From an uncultured Pseudomonadales bacterium (GTDB taxonomy: Bacteria > Pseudomonadota > Gammaproteobacteria > Pseudomonadales > Pseudohongiellaceae), in the NCBI GenBank assembly GCA_943789485.1, contig CALSUH010000008.1, positions 124,001 to 188,000 of the forward strand: a stretch of DNA of 64,000 nucleotides. The letters run 5' to 3'. Under the pieces are notes generated by a model, which saw only the letters and a list, made by a program, of their open reading frames with translations, made no database searches and had not been told where the DNA came from. The translations under genes were made by a program, and so were the position numbers. How positions within the stretch are numbered: position 1 is the stretch's first letter; each line of letters opens with the position of its first letter. This document shows positions 1 through 9,737 of this stretch, one piece after another.

Positions 1-2352
1 GGTGCCTACATTCGTCCAGCTAGGTTGCGAGGCCTACAAAGTGATAAGACCCTCGTTTTGGTTAACTCGAAGCGGCGTCATCGATCCGCCCTCGTGGACA
101 TTGACGGCGTGGGAGCTCAAGCCGCCGACATGGCAACTATCCCCTCAATTGCTATCGGTAACATAGAAGTTTTACGGGATGGTGCAGCGGCCCAATACGG
201 TTCCGATGCCATCGCAGGTGTCGTCAACTTCATTCTCAAGGAAAACCGAGAAGGCGGAAGTATTTCTGTTGACATGGGCGAGTACGGCGAAGGTGATGGC
301 CAGTCAGTCAATGTGCAGGCAAATATAGGACTGCCGCTGGGTGATAGCGGATTCATCAGCATTTCAGGTGAATATTCAGATGTGGAGCGGACTATACGCG
401 CGGAAGAATATTGCGAGACCTTTTGGTGTGCGGATCGAAGTAATCCAAAGTACGCAATTTTCAACGCGAGAAATAACGCATCATCCGCCTACGAAGAAAC
501 TGCTACATTCAGACAGGCTTATGAGAGTGGACATCCTACTTTCCACGATACCGGTCGCTTTTCCCAACCCTGGGGTCAACCAGCTTCTGAGTCTCTGCGC
601 TTGTTTTTCAACGCAGGCTTTGATCTGAGCGATACCAGTGAGTTGTATTCGTTTGGTAGCTGGTCGAACAGCGAGTCTGACGCGAACTTTTTTCACCGTC
701 GTCCTGTTATCGGGCTCTTTAAAGAGCTGCGTATTGCAGACGGTTCTACCTATAGTGCCAGGGATATTTTTCCAGCAGGCTTTACCCCGCAAATGTTTGG
801 CGAAGTTGATGATAGATCTATTGTCGCTGGCTTGCGCGGTGAATGGAACAACGGCCTGACTTATGATTTCAGTATTCGCAACGGAGAAAGCGAAATTGAA
901 TACAACCTGTTCAATACTCTGAACCCCTCAATGGGAGATCAATCTCCGACTCAGTTCCATTTGGGAAATCTGGTTAACGAAGAAACTCAGTTTCAGGCAG
1001 ACTTCACCTATGAACTAGACTCCGGCGCTGTGCTTGCCTTTGGCGCCAGCTTTTTAGATGAAGAGTATAATATTTTGGGAGGTGAGCCAGACTCTCACCT
1101 GCCAGGTATTTACGGGGCCCCAGATCCTCACGGTTTCTGTGATGGCGATACTGCCACTGCCACAGGTGCAGGGGTGATTGCGGGCGGCTCTACTTTGAAT
1201 TGCGCAGATAGTTCCGATCCTGTGTATTACACAGGAGATGTAGGCTCAAACGGCTTTCCGGGATTTCCACCGGAATTTTCGCAAAGCTATGGACGTGAAG
1301 CGACATCGATCTATGCAGACCTCAGTCATGATCTAACGGATACCTTATTCGTGCAGGGCGCGATACGTGGTGAGGACTATGACGATTTTGGCACGGAAGT
1401 AACCTGGAAACTGGCAGCTATACTGGACGTGACTGACAATTTTGCTATTCGCGGCTCGCTCGGCACCTCCTTACGTGCTCCTAGCCCAGGCCAGCAGGGT
1501 ACGACTAATATATCTGTGCGACTACCAAACGGCGTTCCAGTCAACCGTGGCTTGTTCCCGGCTGATTCTGCAGCTGCAAAAGCTATCGGTGCTCAGCCGC
1601 TCAAACCCGAACTGGCGAACAACATCACGCTCGGTTTTACTGCGGACATCGCCAATGTCAACTTGACGGTGGACTTCTACAGCATTGATATTGAAGATCG
1701 CGTCTTTATCAACGAAGATGCAAATGACGTGTCTACAAATCCAACTGCGGGCGCGGCCTATGACAGGTATCTTGCCTTGGAGGCGGCCGGTGTAGCCAAT
1801 GCTGCTTCTTTTGGTCAGGTGAACTATTTTGGTAATGCCTTTGATACCACCACAGATGGGGTAGACGTTGTAGCAACTACGCCTCTTGATTGGGGTAACA
1901 ATGGTGTGACTAGTCTGAGCCTTGCTCTGAACTACACCAAGAACGAGTTTGACAGCCCCGTCAGCCAGGTCAGCACTTTCTTAACGACGGAGGAACAGGC
2001 AGATTTTGAGAAACTGCAGCCAGAATTCCGCGGCGTGTTCACCGCTCGCCATGAGGTGAATGATTTGGCGGTGATCGGGCGGCTGAGCTATTACGGTGAC
2101 TACGAAAAAGCCAAAAGTGATGGCTCTTTGCATCAGGAGTTCGGTGGCGTCTTGTACACCGATCTCGAACTGCAATATCAGCTAAACGACACAGTCAGGC
2201 TGTCAGGTGGCGCCAGGAACTTGTTTGATGAATATCCGGATGAAGGTATCACGGAATTCAGCTACGTTTGTTGCGGTAACCTCTATGGCTACCAAAACAA
2301 TTTGGACTGGCAGGGCAGGTATTTCTATGCTCGCGCATCAATGAGTTTCTAG
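1..2352 (+). CDS. TonB-dependent outer-membrane receptor, 5' end outside window
   Basis: The frame is open from the first base, so signal peptide and TonB box lie upstream. What remains starts inside the plug domain (signature RDGAAAQYGSDAIAG around bases 175-220). It continues as some 650 residues rich in alternating aromatic/polar strands, as in a 22-strand barrel, and ends in Phe, the usual last residue of outer-membrane barrels. Receptors of this family take up siderophores, vitamins or large organic nutrients with TonB energy; the ligand cannot be read here. A strong terminator follows, so it ends its own transcription unit. The following cluster of exported oxidases suggests an organic substrate rather than iron, which is inference. 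Confidence 0.9.
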   Translation, partial: GAYIRPARLRGLQSDKTLVLVNSKRRHRSALVDIDGVGAQAADMATIPSIAIGNIEVLRDGAAAQYGSDAIAGVVNFILKENREGGSISVDMGEYGEGDGQSVNVQANIGLPLGDSGFISISGEYSDVERTIRAEEYCETFWCADRSNPKYAIFNARNNASSAYEETATFRQAYESGHPTFHDTGRFSQPWGQPASESLRLFFNAGFDLSDTSELYSFGSWSNSESDANFFHRRPVIGLFKELRIADGSTYSARDIFPAGFTPQMFGEVDDRSIVAGLRGEWNNGLTYDFSIRNGESEIEYNLFNTLNPSMGDQSPTQFHLGNLVNEETQFQADFTYELDSGAVLAFGASFLDEEYNILGGEPDSHLPGIYGAPDPHGFCDGDTATATGAGVIAGGSTLNCADSSDPVYYTGDVGSNGFPGFPPEFSQSYGREATSIYADLSHDLTDTLFVQGAIRGEDYDDFGTEVTWKLAAILDVTDNFAIRGSLGTSLRAPSPGQQGTTNISVRLPNGVPVNRGLFPADSAAAKAIGAQPLKPELANNITLGFTADIANVNLTVDFYSIDIEDRVFINEDANDVSTNPTAGAAYDRYLALEAAGVANAASFGQVNYFGNAFDTTTDGVDVVATTPLDWGNNGVTSLSLALNYTKNEFDSPVSQVSTFLTTEEQADFEKLQPEFRGVFTARHEVNDLAVIGRLSYYGDYEKAKSDGSLHQEFGGVLYTDLELQYQLNDTVRLSGGARNLFDEYPDEGITEFSYVCCGNLYGYQNNLDWQGRYFYARASMSF

Positions 2353-2395
2353 TAATTTCTGTGCATTGATTCGCATGGACAAGGAAGTTCAAAGC

Positions 2396-2427
2396 GGGGA
2401 CCATCAAAAATGGTTCCCGTTTTTTTT
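2396..2427 (+). terminator. Rho-independent terminator of the TonB receptor gene
   Basis: A 9-bp stem (GGGGACCAT / ATGGTTCCC, one G-T pair) with loop CAAAA is followed by G and eight T. It lies 44 bases after the receptor stop codon. Confidence 0.85.
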
Positions 2428-2609
2428 GCCAGTGATTCGGCTGGAATGAGGCGATTTTCGGGTGGGGAGGGCGGCCGCCAGAGGTGTATCATCTGATCAA
2501 AAGGTTTAGAAAGTCATTGCCTTCAGCATCTGTAAATAGTATTTTATACAAACGAATAAACATGACTGTGGAATGTTTTGAAATGGTGTTCGTGGGTTTC
2601 GCACTAAGC

Positions 2610-2647
2610 TTGACCTTTCACAGGGCTGTCGTTTATGACATTGTCAT
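2610..2647 (+). promoter_or_regulatory. Candidate sigma-70 promoter with overlapping palindrome
   Basis: TTGACC (2610-2615), a 17-base spacer and TTATGA (2633-2638) form a plausible promoter for the gene starting at 2769. A 13-base palindrome, ATGACA-T-TGTCAT (2635-2647), overlaps the -10 region and the likely start point, where a repressor could bind. The leader would be about 120 bases. The rest of 2428-2768 shows nothing recognisable. Confidence 0.35.
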
Positions 2648-2768
2648 GCTTCGTTAATACTTGGTGCCGCCAAAAATGCTAGTCATCGAATCCACCGTAA
2701 TATCAATTGGAATCACTATGTTTAACTACTTTAGTACACCGTGTCCAAGTAAAGCTAAGGGGATAATC

Positions 2769-4112
2769 ATGCTAAGAAATCGCACAATTTGGATAGTAAC
2801 GACACTCTCACTGTGGCCTGCGTTAGCAGTATCCGCTGAGGAAGAAATAACCTATTCAAACCAGGTCTCTAGAATCATTCAAGAAAACTGCCAAATCTGC
2901 CACCAGCCAGGTGGAATCGGTCCAATGTCCTTCACCAACTATGATGAGGTTCGACCTTGGGCTCCGCTTATCCGCCTGAAGGTGTCAGAGCGAGAAATGC
3001 CGCCTTACCAATACGACCACGATATCGGAATTCAAGAGCTGAAAAATGACTGGAGGATGTCTGATGAAGACATCAATACTCTCGTTGCTTGGGTTGATGC
3101 GGGTTCTCCCATTGGTAACCTAGAAGAATTGCCGCCAGCTAAGGAATTTCCAGTCCCTGGTGAATTTTACTTTGCAGAAGAGTTAGGCCCTCCTGACCAC
3201 ATTATCAAGTCCGAGAAGTGGGACGTTCCAGCAAGCGGTCAGGATTACTGGTGGGAGCCTAGGGTGCCTACTGGGATTACCGAAAACCGCTGCATAAAAG
3301 CTGTAGAGACAATACCGTCGGCAGCTGCAAGTGGATCAACACATCATGGCGTCACCACACTCCTAACTCTAGACGAAAACGGTGAATGGGAATGGAACAG
3401 TCTCCTATCCGAATTTGCCATGGGTAAGCTCGGTGAGAAAATTCCAAAAGGAGCTTGTAGAGTAGCACCCGCGAATTCCATGGTTGAATGGAGCATCCAT
3501 TACTACCCCGATGGCAACGCAGTAGCCGACGATCAGGTAACAGTTGGTATATGGTATTACGATGAAGAGGATGACTTCGACGAGGAAACAGCCTATTTTC
3601 AAGATGTTGATAACTACTATCTCAGCAAGAACGGCGAGTCCGATGACTACCTCATTCCCCCTCACGGTAAGTTGATGACTCAAGGATTTCACTCCTTTGA
3701 TCATCCGGTTCGTCTCGATAGCTGGCAGCCTCACATGCACCTGCGGGGCGTGGCCATGTCTATGGAAATTTTCTATCCTGCTACAGGGCGTACCGAACTT
3801 CTCAGCAAGGTGTCCAACTGGAGTGCTGGCTGGAACCACAGCCATACCTATGAAGAGGGATTTCAACCACTCGTTCCAGTAGGTGCAATCATAGTGTTGA
3901 CTGGTTGGCACGACAATACAGCCGATAATCCCTGGAATCCTGATCCGGACCAGTGGGTTACTTCCGGTCAGCGTACTGGTGATGAAATGTCCCATGCTTG
4001 GATCGCCGTTACCCATCTGGACGAGGAGGGTTATCAAAAACTACAGGCAGAGCGTAAAGATAGCGAAGCGAGAACCGTAGCCATACTGGGAAAGGTGGAG
4101 CTGAATGATTAA
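2769..4112 (+). CDS. Exported c-type cytochrome / PHM-type copper monooxygenase fusion
   Basis: 447 residues from ATG 2769. AAGGGG lies upstream and a Sec signal peptide (about residues 1-23) follows; an in-frame start at 2661 would bury that signal. Residues 41-45 are CQICH, a covalent heme c site, followed by the usual cytochrome Met-rich loop (SEREMPPY). The C-terminal two thirds carries, in order, the copper-ligand pattern of peptidylglycine or dopamine monooxygenases: HH (192-193), IHYY (H244), PHMHLRG (H322, H324) and GDEM (M407). I infer a periplasmic copper hydroxylase with a built-in heme electron donor. The substrate is unknown. It overlaps the next gene by 8 bases, so the two are co-translated. 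Confidence 0.75.
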   Translation: MLRNRTIWIVTTLSLWPALAVSAEEEITYSNQVSRIIQENCQICHQPGGIGPMSFTNYDEVRPWAPLIRLKVSEREMPPYQYDHDIGIQELKNDWRMSDEDINTLVAWVDAGSPIGNLEELPPAKEFPVPGEFYFAEELGPPDHIIKSEKWDVPASGQDYWWEPRVPTGITENRCIKAVETIPSAAASGSTHHGVTTLLTLDENGEWEWNSLLSEFAMGKLGEKIPKGACRVAPANSMVEWSIHYYPDGNAVADDQVTVGIWYYDEEDDFDEETAYFQDVDNYYLSKNGESDDYLIPPHGKLMTQGFHSFDHPVRLDSWQPHMHLRGVAMSMEIFYPATGRTELLSKVSNWSAGWNHSHTYEEGFQPLVPVGAIIVLTGWHDNTADNPWNPDPDQWVTSGQRTGDEMSHAWIAVTHLDEEGYQKLQAERKDSEARTVAILGKVELND

Positions 4113-5031
4113 AATCAAGCTCCTTGCCGTGGAAACACTAGCCATTTTGCTGATGACGTCAATTTCTGCTTCTCTTTATGCCCAGCTACCAAATCATCTG
4201 CGTGAATATCCGCTGGCCGATCGAAAAGCCAGCGGAGACTTGGTCGCTCCTATATTCAACGGTTGGACGCCTAATGTGGACGGCTCGGTCACGATGCTGT
4301 TCGGTTTCGCTAACCGGAATCGAGAAGAGATAGTAGATATTCCCCTAGGTCCGAACAACTACATAGAGCCAGCGCAGTTCGACGGCGCGCAGCCAACGCA
4401 TTTCCCAGTTTACAATCGGGGTGGTTTTATCGGCATAAATGAAAGAGGTGCATTCGCAGTCACCGTACCTGCCGATATGGCCGGTACCGAAGTTGTGTGG
4501 ACTTTAAAGCATGCTGGCTACGAGTACTCCGTTCCTGGCAGGGCTACTTCTACAACTTATGAAATGAGTGATGGCGAGAGAGCTCTTGGCTCGCTCGCGC
4601 CGGCTATTCGATTCGAACTAGATGGGGCCGAGTCCACGACCCGTGAAGGGATTACGGCAGCTAGAGTCACCGCTTCAGTTGGAAATCCTGTGAATTTATC
4701 TGCCTATGTGCAGGATCGCGGCAACCGTGCTGATTATCCCGAACAGGCCAAATTGCTTTTCTACCCACTGACCACGGACTGGGTAATGCACCAAGGTTCT
4801 GCTGCTCCAGATTTCGAGCGTTCTTTAACATTAGACGTTGACAGAGCGGCAGAAGGAATAAGCCAGCTCAGCGCTGATGACTGGATTCATGTTCAGACGA
4901 TGGCCACGTTCTCGGAACCCGGTGAATACATTATTCGATTGCGAGCAAGCAATTTTGCAGCACCTGATAGCCGATTCGACAACGTGTGTTGTTGGTCAAA
5001 TGCCTATGTGCCGGTAACAGTCACTGAGTGA
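4105..5031 (+). CDS. Periplasmic protein of unknown function
   Basis: 308 residues with a clear signal peptide (about 1-26, cleavage after LYA). I do not recognise the family. It looks beta-rich, with a conserved-looking opening (NHLREYPLADRKASGDLVAP), two ordinary beta-sandwich-like halves, and a C-terminal CCWSNAYVPVTV containing adjacent cysteines. The start codon lies inside the end of the heme-copper gene (8-base overlap), so it is probably its translational partner, perhaps a structural subunit or copper/substrate chaperone; that role is inference from position only. Confidence 0.7.
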   Translation: MIKIKLLAVETLAILLMTSISASLYAQLPNHLREYPLADRKASGDLVAPIFNGWTPNVDGSVTMLFGFANRNREEIVDIPLGPNNYIEPAQFDGAQPTHFPVYNRGGFIGINERGAFAVTVPADMAGTEVVWTLKHAGYEYSVPGRATSTTYEMSDGERALGSLAPAIRFELDGAESTTREGITAARVTASVGNPVNLSAYVQDRGNRADYPEQAKLLFYPLTTDWVMHQGSAAPDFERSLTLDVDRAAEGISQLSADDWIHVQTMATFSEPGEYIIRLRASNFAAPDSRFDNVCCWSNAYVPVTVTE

Positions 5032-5158
5032 ATTCACATTTTGCCTAGTAGGTGTTTATGGACTTCAGTTTTAGGGGTTTTAGCCTAAGGTCAATATTAA
5101 TTGCGGCTCATTTCTTATAAAACGATGCTAGGTGAATCCTTCCTTCTGGGAACCTCTT

Positions 5159-6208
5159 ATGAATAGAAAAATTTTGCGGATGATGTCAGGCGTGCTACTA
5201 GCCGCCGCTTGCTCAGCCTCTATTCTGGGTTTCGCAGATGAGAACTACCTGGCTCCTCGAACTGAGTGGGGGCAGCCGGATCTGCAGGGAGTATGGAATT
5301 TTTCATCCAACATACCAATGGAAAGGCCTGAGCATTTTGGTGAGCGCGAATTTCTAAACAAAGAAGAAATTACCGCAGTATTAGCACCGCCGCCAGTCAA
5401 GGAAGATGACGATGCAGAACAAGCACCTTTGCCTGCGGGGGAAGTGGGCAAGACCTATGACGACTTTTGGAACGAACAAACTGCTATCGGCAACACGTTC
5501 CGTACATCGCACATAGTTTATCCAAAGAATGGCCGCGTACCGAATTTGCAGGACGGAGTGGCTGTTCAATTTGGAACTCGAGGTTCCGAGAAAACGGCAG
5601 ATAGACCTTCCAGACACTTGGCTCGTGGTATTGGAATTGACGGCCCTGAAGATCGTGGCCTTTCTGAAAGATGCTTGGTTGGTTTTAACGCCGGCCCGCC
5701 TTTCACTCCAAGCGTGTACAACAACAATGTCCAGATTTTTCAGAACGCAGACACAGTCGTCATCATGACTGAAATGATTCATGAGGCACGCATCGTTCCG
5801 CTGTACGACTCCGCAGATGATTTGGTATCACTTCATGATGACATACGTTTGTACTCAGGCGATTCGCGTGGATATTGGGATGGAGAAACATTGGTTGTGG
5901 TGACCAAGAATTTTAGCAACCTCACGGCGAGTTTTGGTGGGCTTGCTGCAGATTCTGGGTTGCCTGGTACGGCTTATGACAAAGTCTTAACCGAAAAATT
6001 TACAAGGGTGGGGCCTTCAACGATCGATTATGAATTTACGGTTGATGATCCATCTACTTACACTGATAAGTTCGCTGGAATAATTCCCATGGCTGAGGTT
6101 GATGGCTTGCTTTATGAATACGCGTGCCATGAGGGCAATTATGCAATGTTGTATATGCTCAGGGGCGCTAGAGTGCAAGAAGCGAATGCTTCTGCTACTA
6201 GTAAATAG
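5159..6208 (+). CDS. Exported protein with PDLQGVW motif, function unknown
   Basis: 349 residues from ATG 5159, which has GGGAA eight bases upstream; an in-frame GTG at 5132 would put nine residues before the signal peptide and is less likely. Signal peptide about 1-26, then WGQPDLQGVWNF, the mark of a large uncharacterised family of exported proteins common in Acidobacteria and marine gammaproteobacteria. Later blocks (YSGDSRGYWDGETLVVVTKN, YEYACHEGNYAM) are also typical. These genes often sit beside TonB receptors and quinoproteins, as here. No catalytic residues can be named. Confidence 0.75.
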   Translation: MNRKILRMMSGVLLAAACSASILGFADENYLAPRTEWGQPDLQGVWNFSSNIPMERPEHFGEREFLNKEEITAVLAPPPVKEDDDAEQAPLPAGEVGKTYDDFWNEQTAIGNTFRTSHIVYPKNGRVPNLQDGVAVQFGTRGSEKTADRPSRHLARGIGIDGPEDRGLSERCLVGFNAGPPFTPSVYNNNVQIFQNADTVVIMTEMIHEARIVPLYDSADDLVSLHDDIRLYSGDSRGYWDGETLVVVTKNFSNLTASFGGLAADSGLPGTAYDKVLTEKFTRVGPSTIDYEFTVDDPSTYTDKFAGIIPMAEVDGLLYEYACHEGNYAMLYMLRGARVQEANASATSK

Positions 6209-6313
6209 TCTACCAATAAAAATTCCCTTCGCCAGTTTGGTGTCGGGCGGCACGAGAAACTTAGAAATAAACTGAATCTACATAGATTAATATCATTCAA
6301 GTGGAGTAAGAAC

Positions 6314-7366
6314 ATGTTGAACGCAGGCAAATTGATGGTAGTTCGAGGGCTAGTGGCAACTTTGTTGCTGGCAATAGGTTCGCAGGCTTTCGCTCAGGGT
6401 TTACCGAACCCTTATCGTACAGTTCCTGGCTGGGCAAAATTTTCCGATGGTCGAGTAATGGGGGCGGTTGGCGATGTCGCTATTGATCCCGATGGAAAAC
6501 ATGTCTGGGCAGTTGTTCGATGCGATGCGCCGCGGGCCAATTTCGGCTACGAGTGTGTGGATTCAGATTTAGATCCGATTCTGAAGTTTGATCCCGACGG
6601 AAATTTGGTCGACAGTTTCGGCGCTGGCTTGTTCATATGGCCACACGGGCTGGATGTCGATTCTGAAGGGAATGTTTGGGTAACCGAGTCAGTGCGTCGC
6701 GATAGACTGCCTGCTGGTGACCCCAGAGCACATCAAGTCATCAAGTTTAGCTCTACTGGAGAAGTCCTAATGGTATTAGGCACTCCTGGAGAAGAGGGTA
6801 GTGGAATTGATCACTTCACTTCTCCATCTGATGTGGTGATAGGAGACAATGGCGACATATTTGTTGCGGATGGACACAATAACGACGGCAATAATCGTGT
6901 TGTGAAATTTGCCAGCGATGGTTCCTTCATTAAATCTTGGGGCAAGACTGGCTATGCTCCCGGTGAATTTAGAGCACTGCATACCATCGCAATTGATAAT
7001 GATGGGAAAGTCTATGTGGGTGATCGTTCTAATAGCCGAACTCAAATTTTCACACAGGACGGAGAATTTCTAGCTGTGTGGACGCAGTTCGGAAGACCAA
7101 GCGGAATATCTTTTGACCAGAAAGGCAATATTTTTGTGGCTGATTCCGAGTCCGACAATATTGAGAACCCCGGTTGGGAGATGGGAATAAGAATCGGTGA
7201 TGCCAAGTCGGGCTGGGTGAACCATATGGTCTTAACACCTTATGCAGACCCTAGTGTCGTATCCGGAGTTGGCGCAGAATTTGTCGCTGTCGATGCTGAA
7301 GGCAATATGTACGGTGGTGAACCGATGGGTCGAAACATTCAAAAATACATACGAGTTCGTCCGTAA
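6314..7366 (+). CDS. Exported NHL-repeat beta-propeller, peptidyl-amidating-lyase-like
   Basis: 350 residues, ATG with GGAG upstream and a signal peptide ending near AFA (residue 27). Six NHL blades follow, with repeated units of the type GNVWVTE, GDIFVADG, GKVYVGDRSN and GNIFVADSES. The order WPHGLDVD ... HQVIKF ... DHFTSPSDV ... LHTIAID closely tracks the lyase half (PAL) of peptidylglycine amidating enzyme. In that enzyme His residues of the propeller bind the active-site metal. The PHM-like gene lies 2.2 kb upstream in the same run, so the pair recalls the two halves of that enzyme. Actual activity and substrate are not shown by sequence. Confidence 0.75.
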   Translation: MLNAGKLMVVRGLVATLLLAIGSQAFAQGLPNPYRTVPGWAKFSDGRVMGAVGDVAIDPDGKHVWAVVRCDAPRANFGYECVDSDLDPILKFDPDGNLVDSFGAGLFIWPHGLDVDSEGNVWVTESVRRDRLPAGDPRAHQVIKFSSTGEVLMVLGTPGEEGSGIDHFTSPSDVVIGDNGDIFVADGHNNDGNNRVVKFASDGSFIKSWGKTGYAPGEFRALHTIAIDNDGKVYVGDRSNSRTQIFTQDGEFLAVWTQFGRPSGISFDQKGNIFVADSESDNIENPGWEMGIRIGDAKSGWVNHMVLTPYADPSVVSGVGAEFVAVDAEGNMYGGEPMGRNIQKYIRVRP

Positions 7367-7405
7367 CTCTACTCAGTAGTTAGAGAGTACGGATGATGTT
7401 GCTTG

Positions 7406-7444
7406 GTCATTCAAAAGGTTCAATATTTCAATCTTTTGAATGAC
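7406..7444. promoter_or_regulatory. 12-bp inverted repeat upstream of PQQ dehydrogenase
   Basis: GTCATTCAAAAG and its exact reverse complement are separated by 15 A+T-rich bases. No T-tract follows, so this is more like an operator or mRNA stem than a terminator. It lies between the NHL gene and the dehydrogenase at 7570. Confidence 0.4.
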
Positions 7445-7569
7445 AGGCATGCGGGCTGGGCTTTCCCGCTCAAAAGTTTGATTACTTCCTGAATTTGATA
7501 GTCCAGAAACTCTGCTTTTATTGAGTAGAGAGTCTTTGGTCAAACGATTACATGAAATAGTAAATAGGA

Positions 7570-9516
7570 ATGCAGTGGATGAAAAATGTGAGTAGAACGA
7601 TTTCGAAACTCATTCTAGCTGCAGGCAGTCTTGCCTGCATACCGATTGGGCTTGCTCAAACCGGCACAAGTGTAAACGAAGGTGACTGGCCGAATATACA
7701 TGGAGAAATTTCATCGCAGCGTTATTCTCCGCTAGATCAGATTAATGCAGAAAATGTCGCCGAATTGGAAATAGCATGGCGGTTTTCCACGAAGAGCTTC
7801 GGGCCCGCTGCTGACTACGTAAACCCTTCAACACCGATCGAAGTGGACGGGATTCTCTACGCGAATGTAGCGAGCACAAGAAACGTAGTCGCACTTGATG
7901 CGATTACTGGGCAGCTTCTCTGGCTTTATCGCTATCAGGAAGGTGACCGTTTCGACGAAGCGCCGCGCAAGGGCTCCGGTAGGGGTGTTTCCTATTGGAC
8001 CGATGGCGACTCGCAGCGCATTATCGATGTTTCTCCGGGTTATTTGATGGTTTCTCTTGATGCTAAAACAGGTATTCCAGATCCTAACTTCGGTAACAAT
8101 GGAGTCGTGGATTTATTTGTAGGTGTACGTAATGGAGATGACCCTCGCTATGCCTATCCTGAAATAGGTTTGTCCGCTCCTCCATTGGTAATGAATGATG
8201 TGATCGTGGTTGGGTCGGCGCACAGAGGTGGTGGCCGACCGCGTTCCAAGTTTAATACGAAGGGTGATGTTCGCGGCTACGATGTGCACACTGGCGAGCT
8301 TCTGTGGACCTTTCACACTATCCCAGAGCGAGGTGAGGTTGGCTTTGAGTCTTGGATAACTGGAAACGACATCACCGGTAATACCGGTGTATGGGCAGCC
8401 ATTTCAGGCGATGCTGAATTGGGTCATGTTTATCTGCCGACCGAAGCTGCCACTAGCGATGCCTATGGCGGTGAGCGCCACGGTGACAATTTATTCTCCA
8501 GCTCGATTGTCGCTGTAGATATTAAGACAGGTGAGCGTCAGTGGCACTATCAACTCATTCATCATGATATATGGGACTACGATGTTCCATCACCTCCGAT
8601 AGTCGCGGATTTACCGAACGGTAGAAAGGTCGTCATGTCGGTGACCAAACAATCTTGGGTCTACACCTTCGACAGAGAAACCGGCGAGCCTATTTGGCCG
8701 ATAGTAGAGCGTCCAGTGCCAATCGGAGATGTGCCTGGTGAATGGTATTCTCCAACTCAACCCTTTCCGACCCGACCCGCACCTTTTGATCGGCAAGGGT
8801 TCACCGAAGATGACTTAGTGGATTTTTCGCCAGAGCTTCGGGCTTTAGCTCTGGAGGCAATTCAAGACTATCGCCTCAGCCCTTCTATTTATACGCCACC
8901 GTCTTTGACAGATGCTTCAGACGGCACTCGCGGCACACTTTCACTCCCTAATGCTACGGGTGGATCCAACTGGGAAAGTTCAGCGCTAGATCCAGAGACC
9001 GGCATACTCTACGTTCCATCGAGAACGCAATTGGGTGTGATGACCTTGGCGAAATATGATGGCTCAGACATAGATCTTAGTCAGGGATTTGGCGTGCGTG
9101 TACCCCGAGTTCAAGGGCTACAGCTTGCTAAGCCACCCTATGGAAGAATTACCGCAATAGATATGAACTCAGGCGATCATCTGTGGATGATCGCGAATGC
9201 CGATACACCCGAACGCATGACTAATCACCCTTTGTTGCAAGGTGTTGATCTTGGGAGAACTGGCGTGCCAACCCGTGCTGGGGTCTTACTAACAAAAACT
9301 TTGCTCTTCGTCTTTGAGGGTACCGGTGCCGCCGGTGCAAGCCCGATTATGCGAGCAGTTGATAAGCAAACCGGTGAGATCCTCGCCGAGATAGATTTGC
9401 CGGCTAATCAGACTGGTCTTCCTTTCACTTATAAACATAACGGAAAGCAATACGTGGCCGTGTTTGTCGGTGGTGGAAGAGAGGCTGCCGAGTTGGTCGC
9501 CTATGCTCTACCGTGA
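7570..9516 (+). CDS. PQQ-dependent (quinoprotein) dehydrogenase, periplasmic
   Basis: 648 residues. Two ATGs (7570 and 7579) could serve; both keep the signal peptide ending near GLAQ. The fold is an eight-bladed quinoprotein propeller: GDWPNIHGE, SQRYSPLDQINAENV and repeated docking motifs such as TGQLLWLYRY, TGELLWTFHT and TGERQWHYQLIHHDIWDYD. The last contains the HDIWDYD block of membrane glucose-dehydrogenase-like enzymes. Known members oxidise sugars or alcohols in the periplasm and pass electrons to quinone or cytochrome. There is no fused cytochrome here, unlike the dehydrogenase at 42504. The electron acceptor could be the heme c protein at 2769. Confidence 0.88.
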   Translation: MQWMKNVSRTISKLILAAGSLACIPIGLAQTGTSVNEGDWPNIHGEISSQRYSPLDQINAENVAELEIAWRFSTKSFGPAADYVNPSTPIEVDGILYANVASTRNVVALDAITGQLLWLYRYQEGDRFDEAPRKGSGRGVSYWTDGDSQRIIDVSPGYLMVSLDAKTGIPDPNFGNNGVVDLFVGVRNGDDPRYAYPEIGLSAPPLVMNDVIVVGSAHRGGGRPRSKFNTKGDVRGYDVHTGELLWTFHTIPERGEVGFESWITGNDITGNTGVWAAISGDAELGHVYLPTEAATSDAYGGERHGDNLFSSSIVAVDIKTGERQWHYQLIHHDIWDYDVPSPPIVADLPNGRKVVMSVTKQSWVYTFDRETGEPIWPIVERPVPIGDVPGEWYSPTQPFPTRPAPFDRQGFTEDDLVDFSPELRALALEAIQDYRLSPSIYTPPSLTDASDGTRGTLSLPNATGGSNWESSALDPETGILYVPSRTQLGVMTLAKYDGSDIDLSQGFGVRVPRVQGLQLAKPPYGRITAIDMNSGDHLWMIANADTPERMTNHPLLQGVDLGRTGVPTRAGVLLTKTLLFVFEGTGAAGASPIMRAVDKQTGEILAEIDLPANQTGLPFTYKHNGKQYVAVFVGGGREAAELVAYALP

Positions 9517-9737
9517 TGCGCTGGATGAGCGATGGCTTGTCTCGTTGGCTATGTTCTACGTTAAGTAGCAAATAGGTTCGAGATTAGGTGAACGTCGACC
9601 ACAAAAATTAATTCAATTCTGACTACATAGTCTCTAGGTAGTGCCATCCCTGTGTTTTTCTCAAGAAGGAAACACTCGGCTGAAAATTTGGCCTCTTCTA
9701 AAGACCCGAGCTCCCCGAAAGATACACAACTCACATT

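Noticed and set aside
2661..2768. Longer start for the heme-copper gene
   Set aside because: It would place 36 residues before a clear signal peptide; ATG 2769 has a good AAGGGG site.
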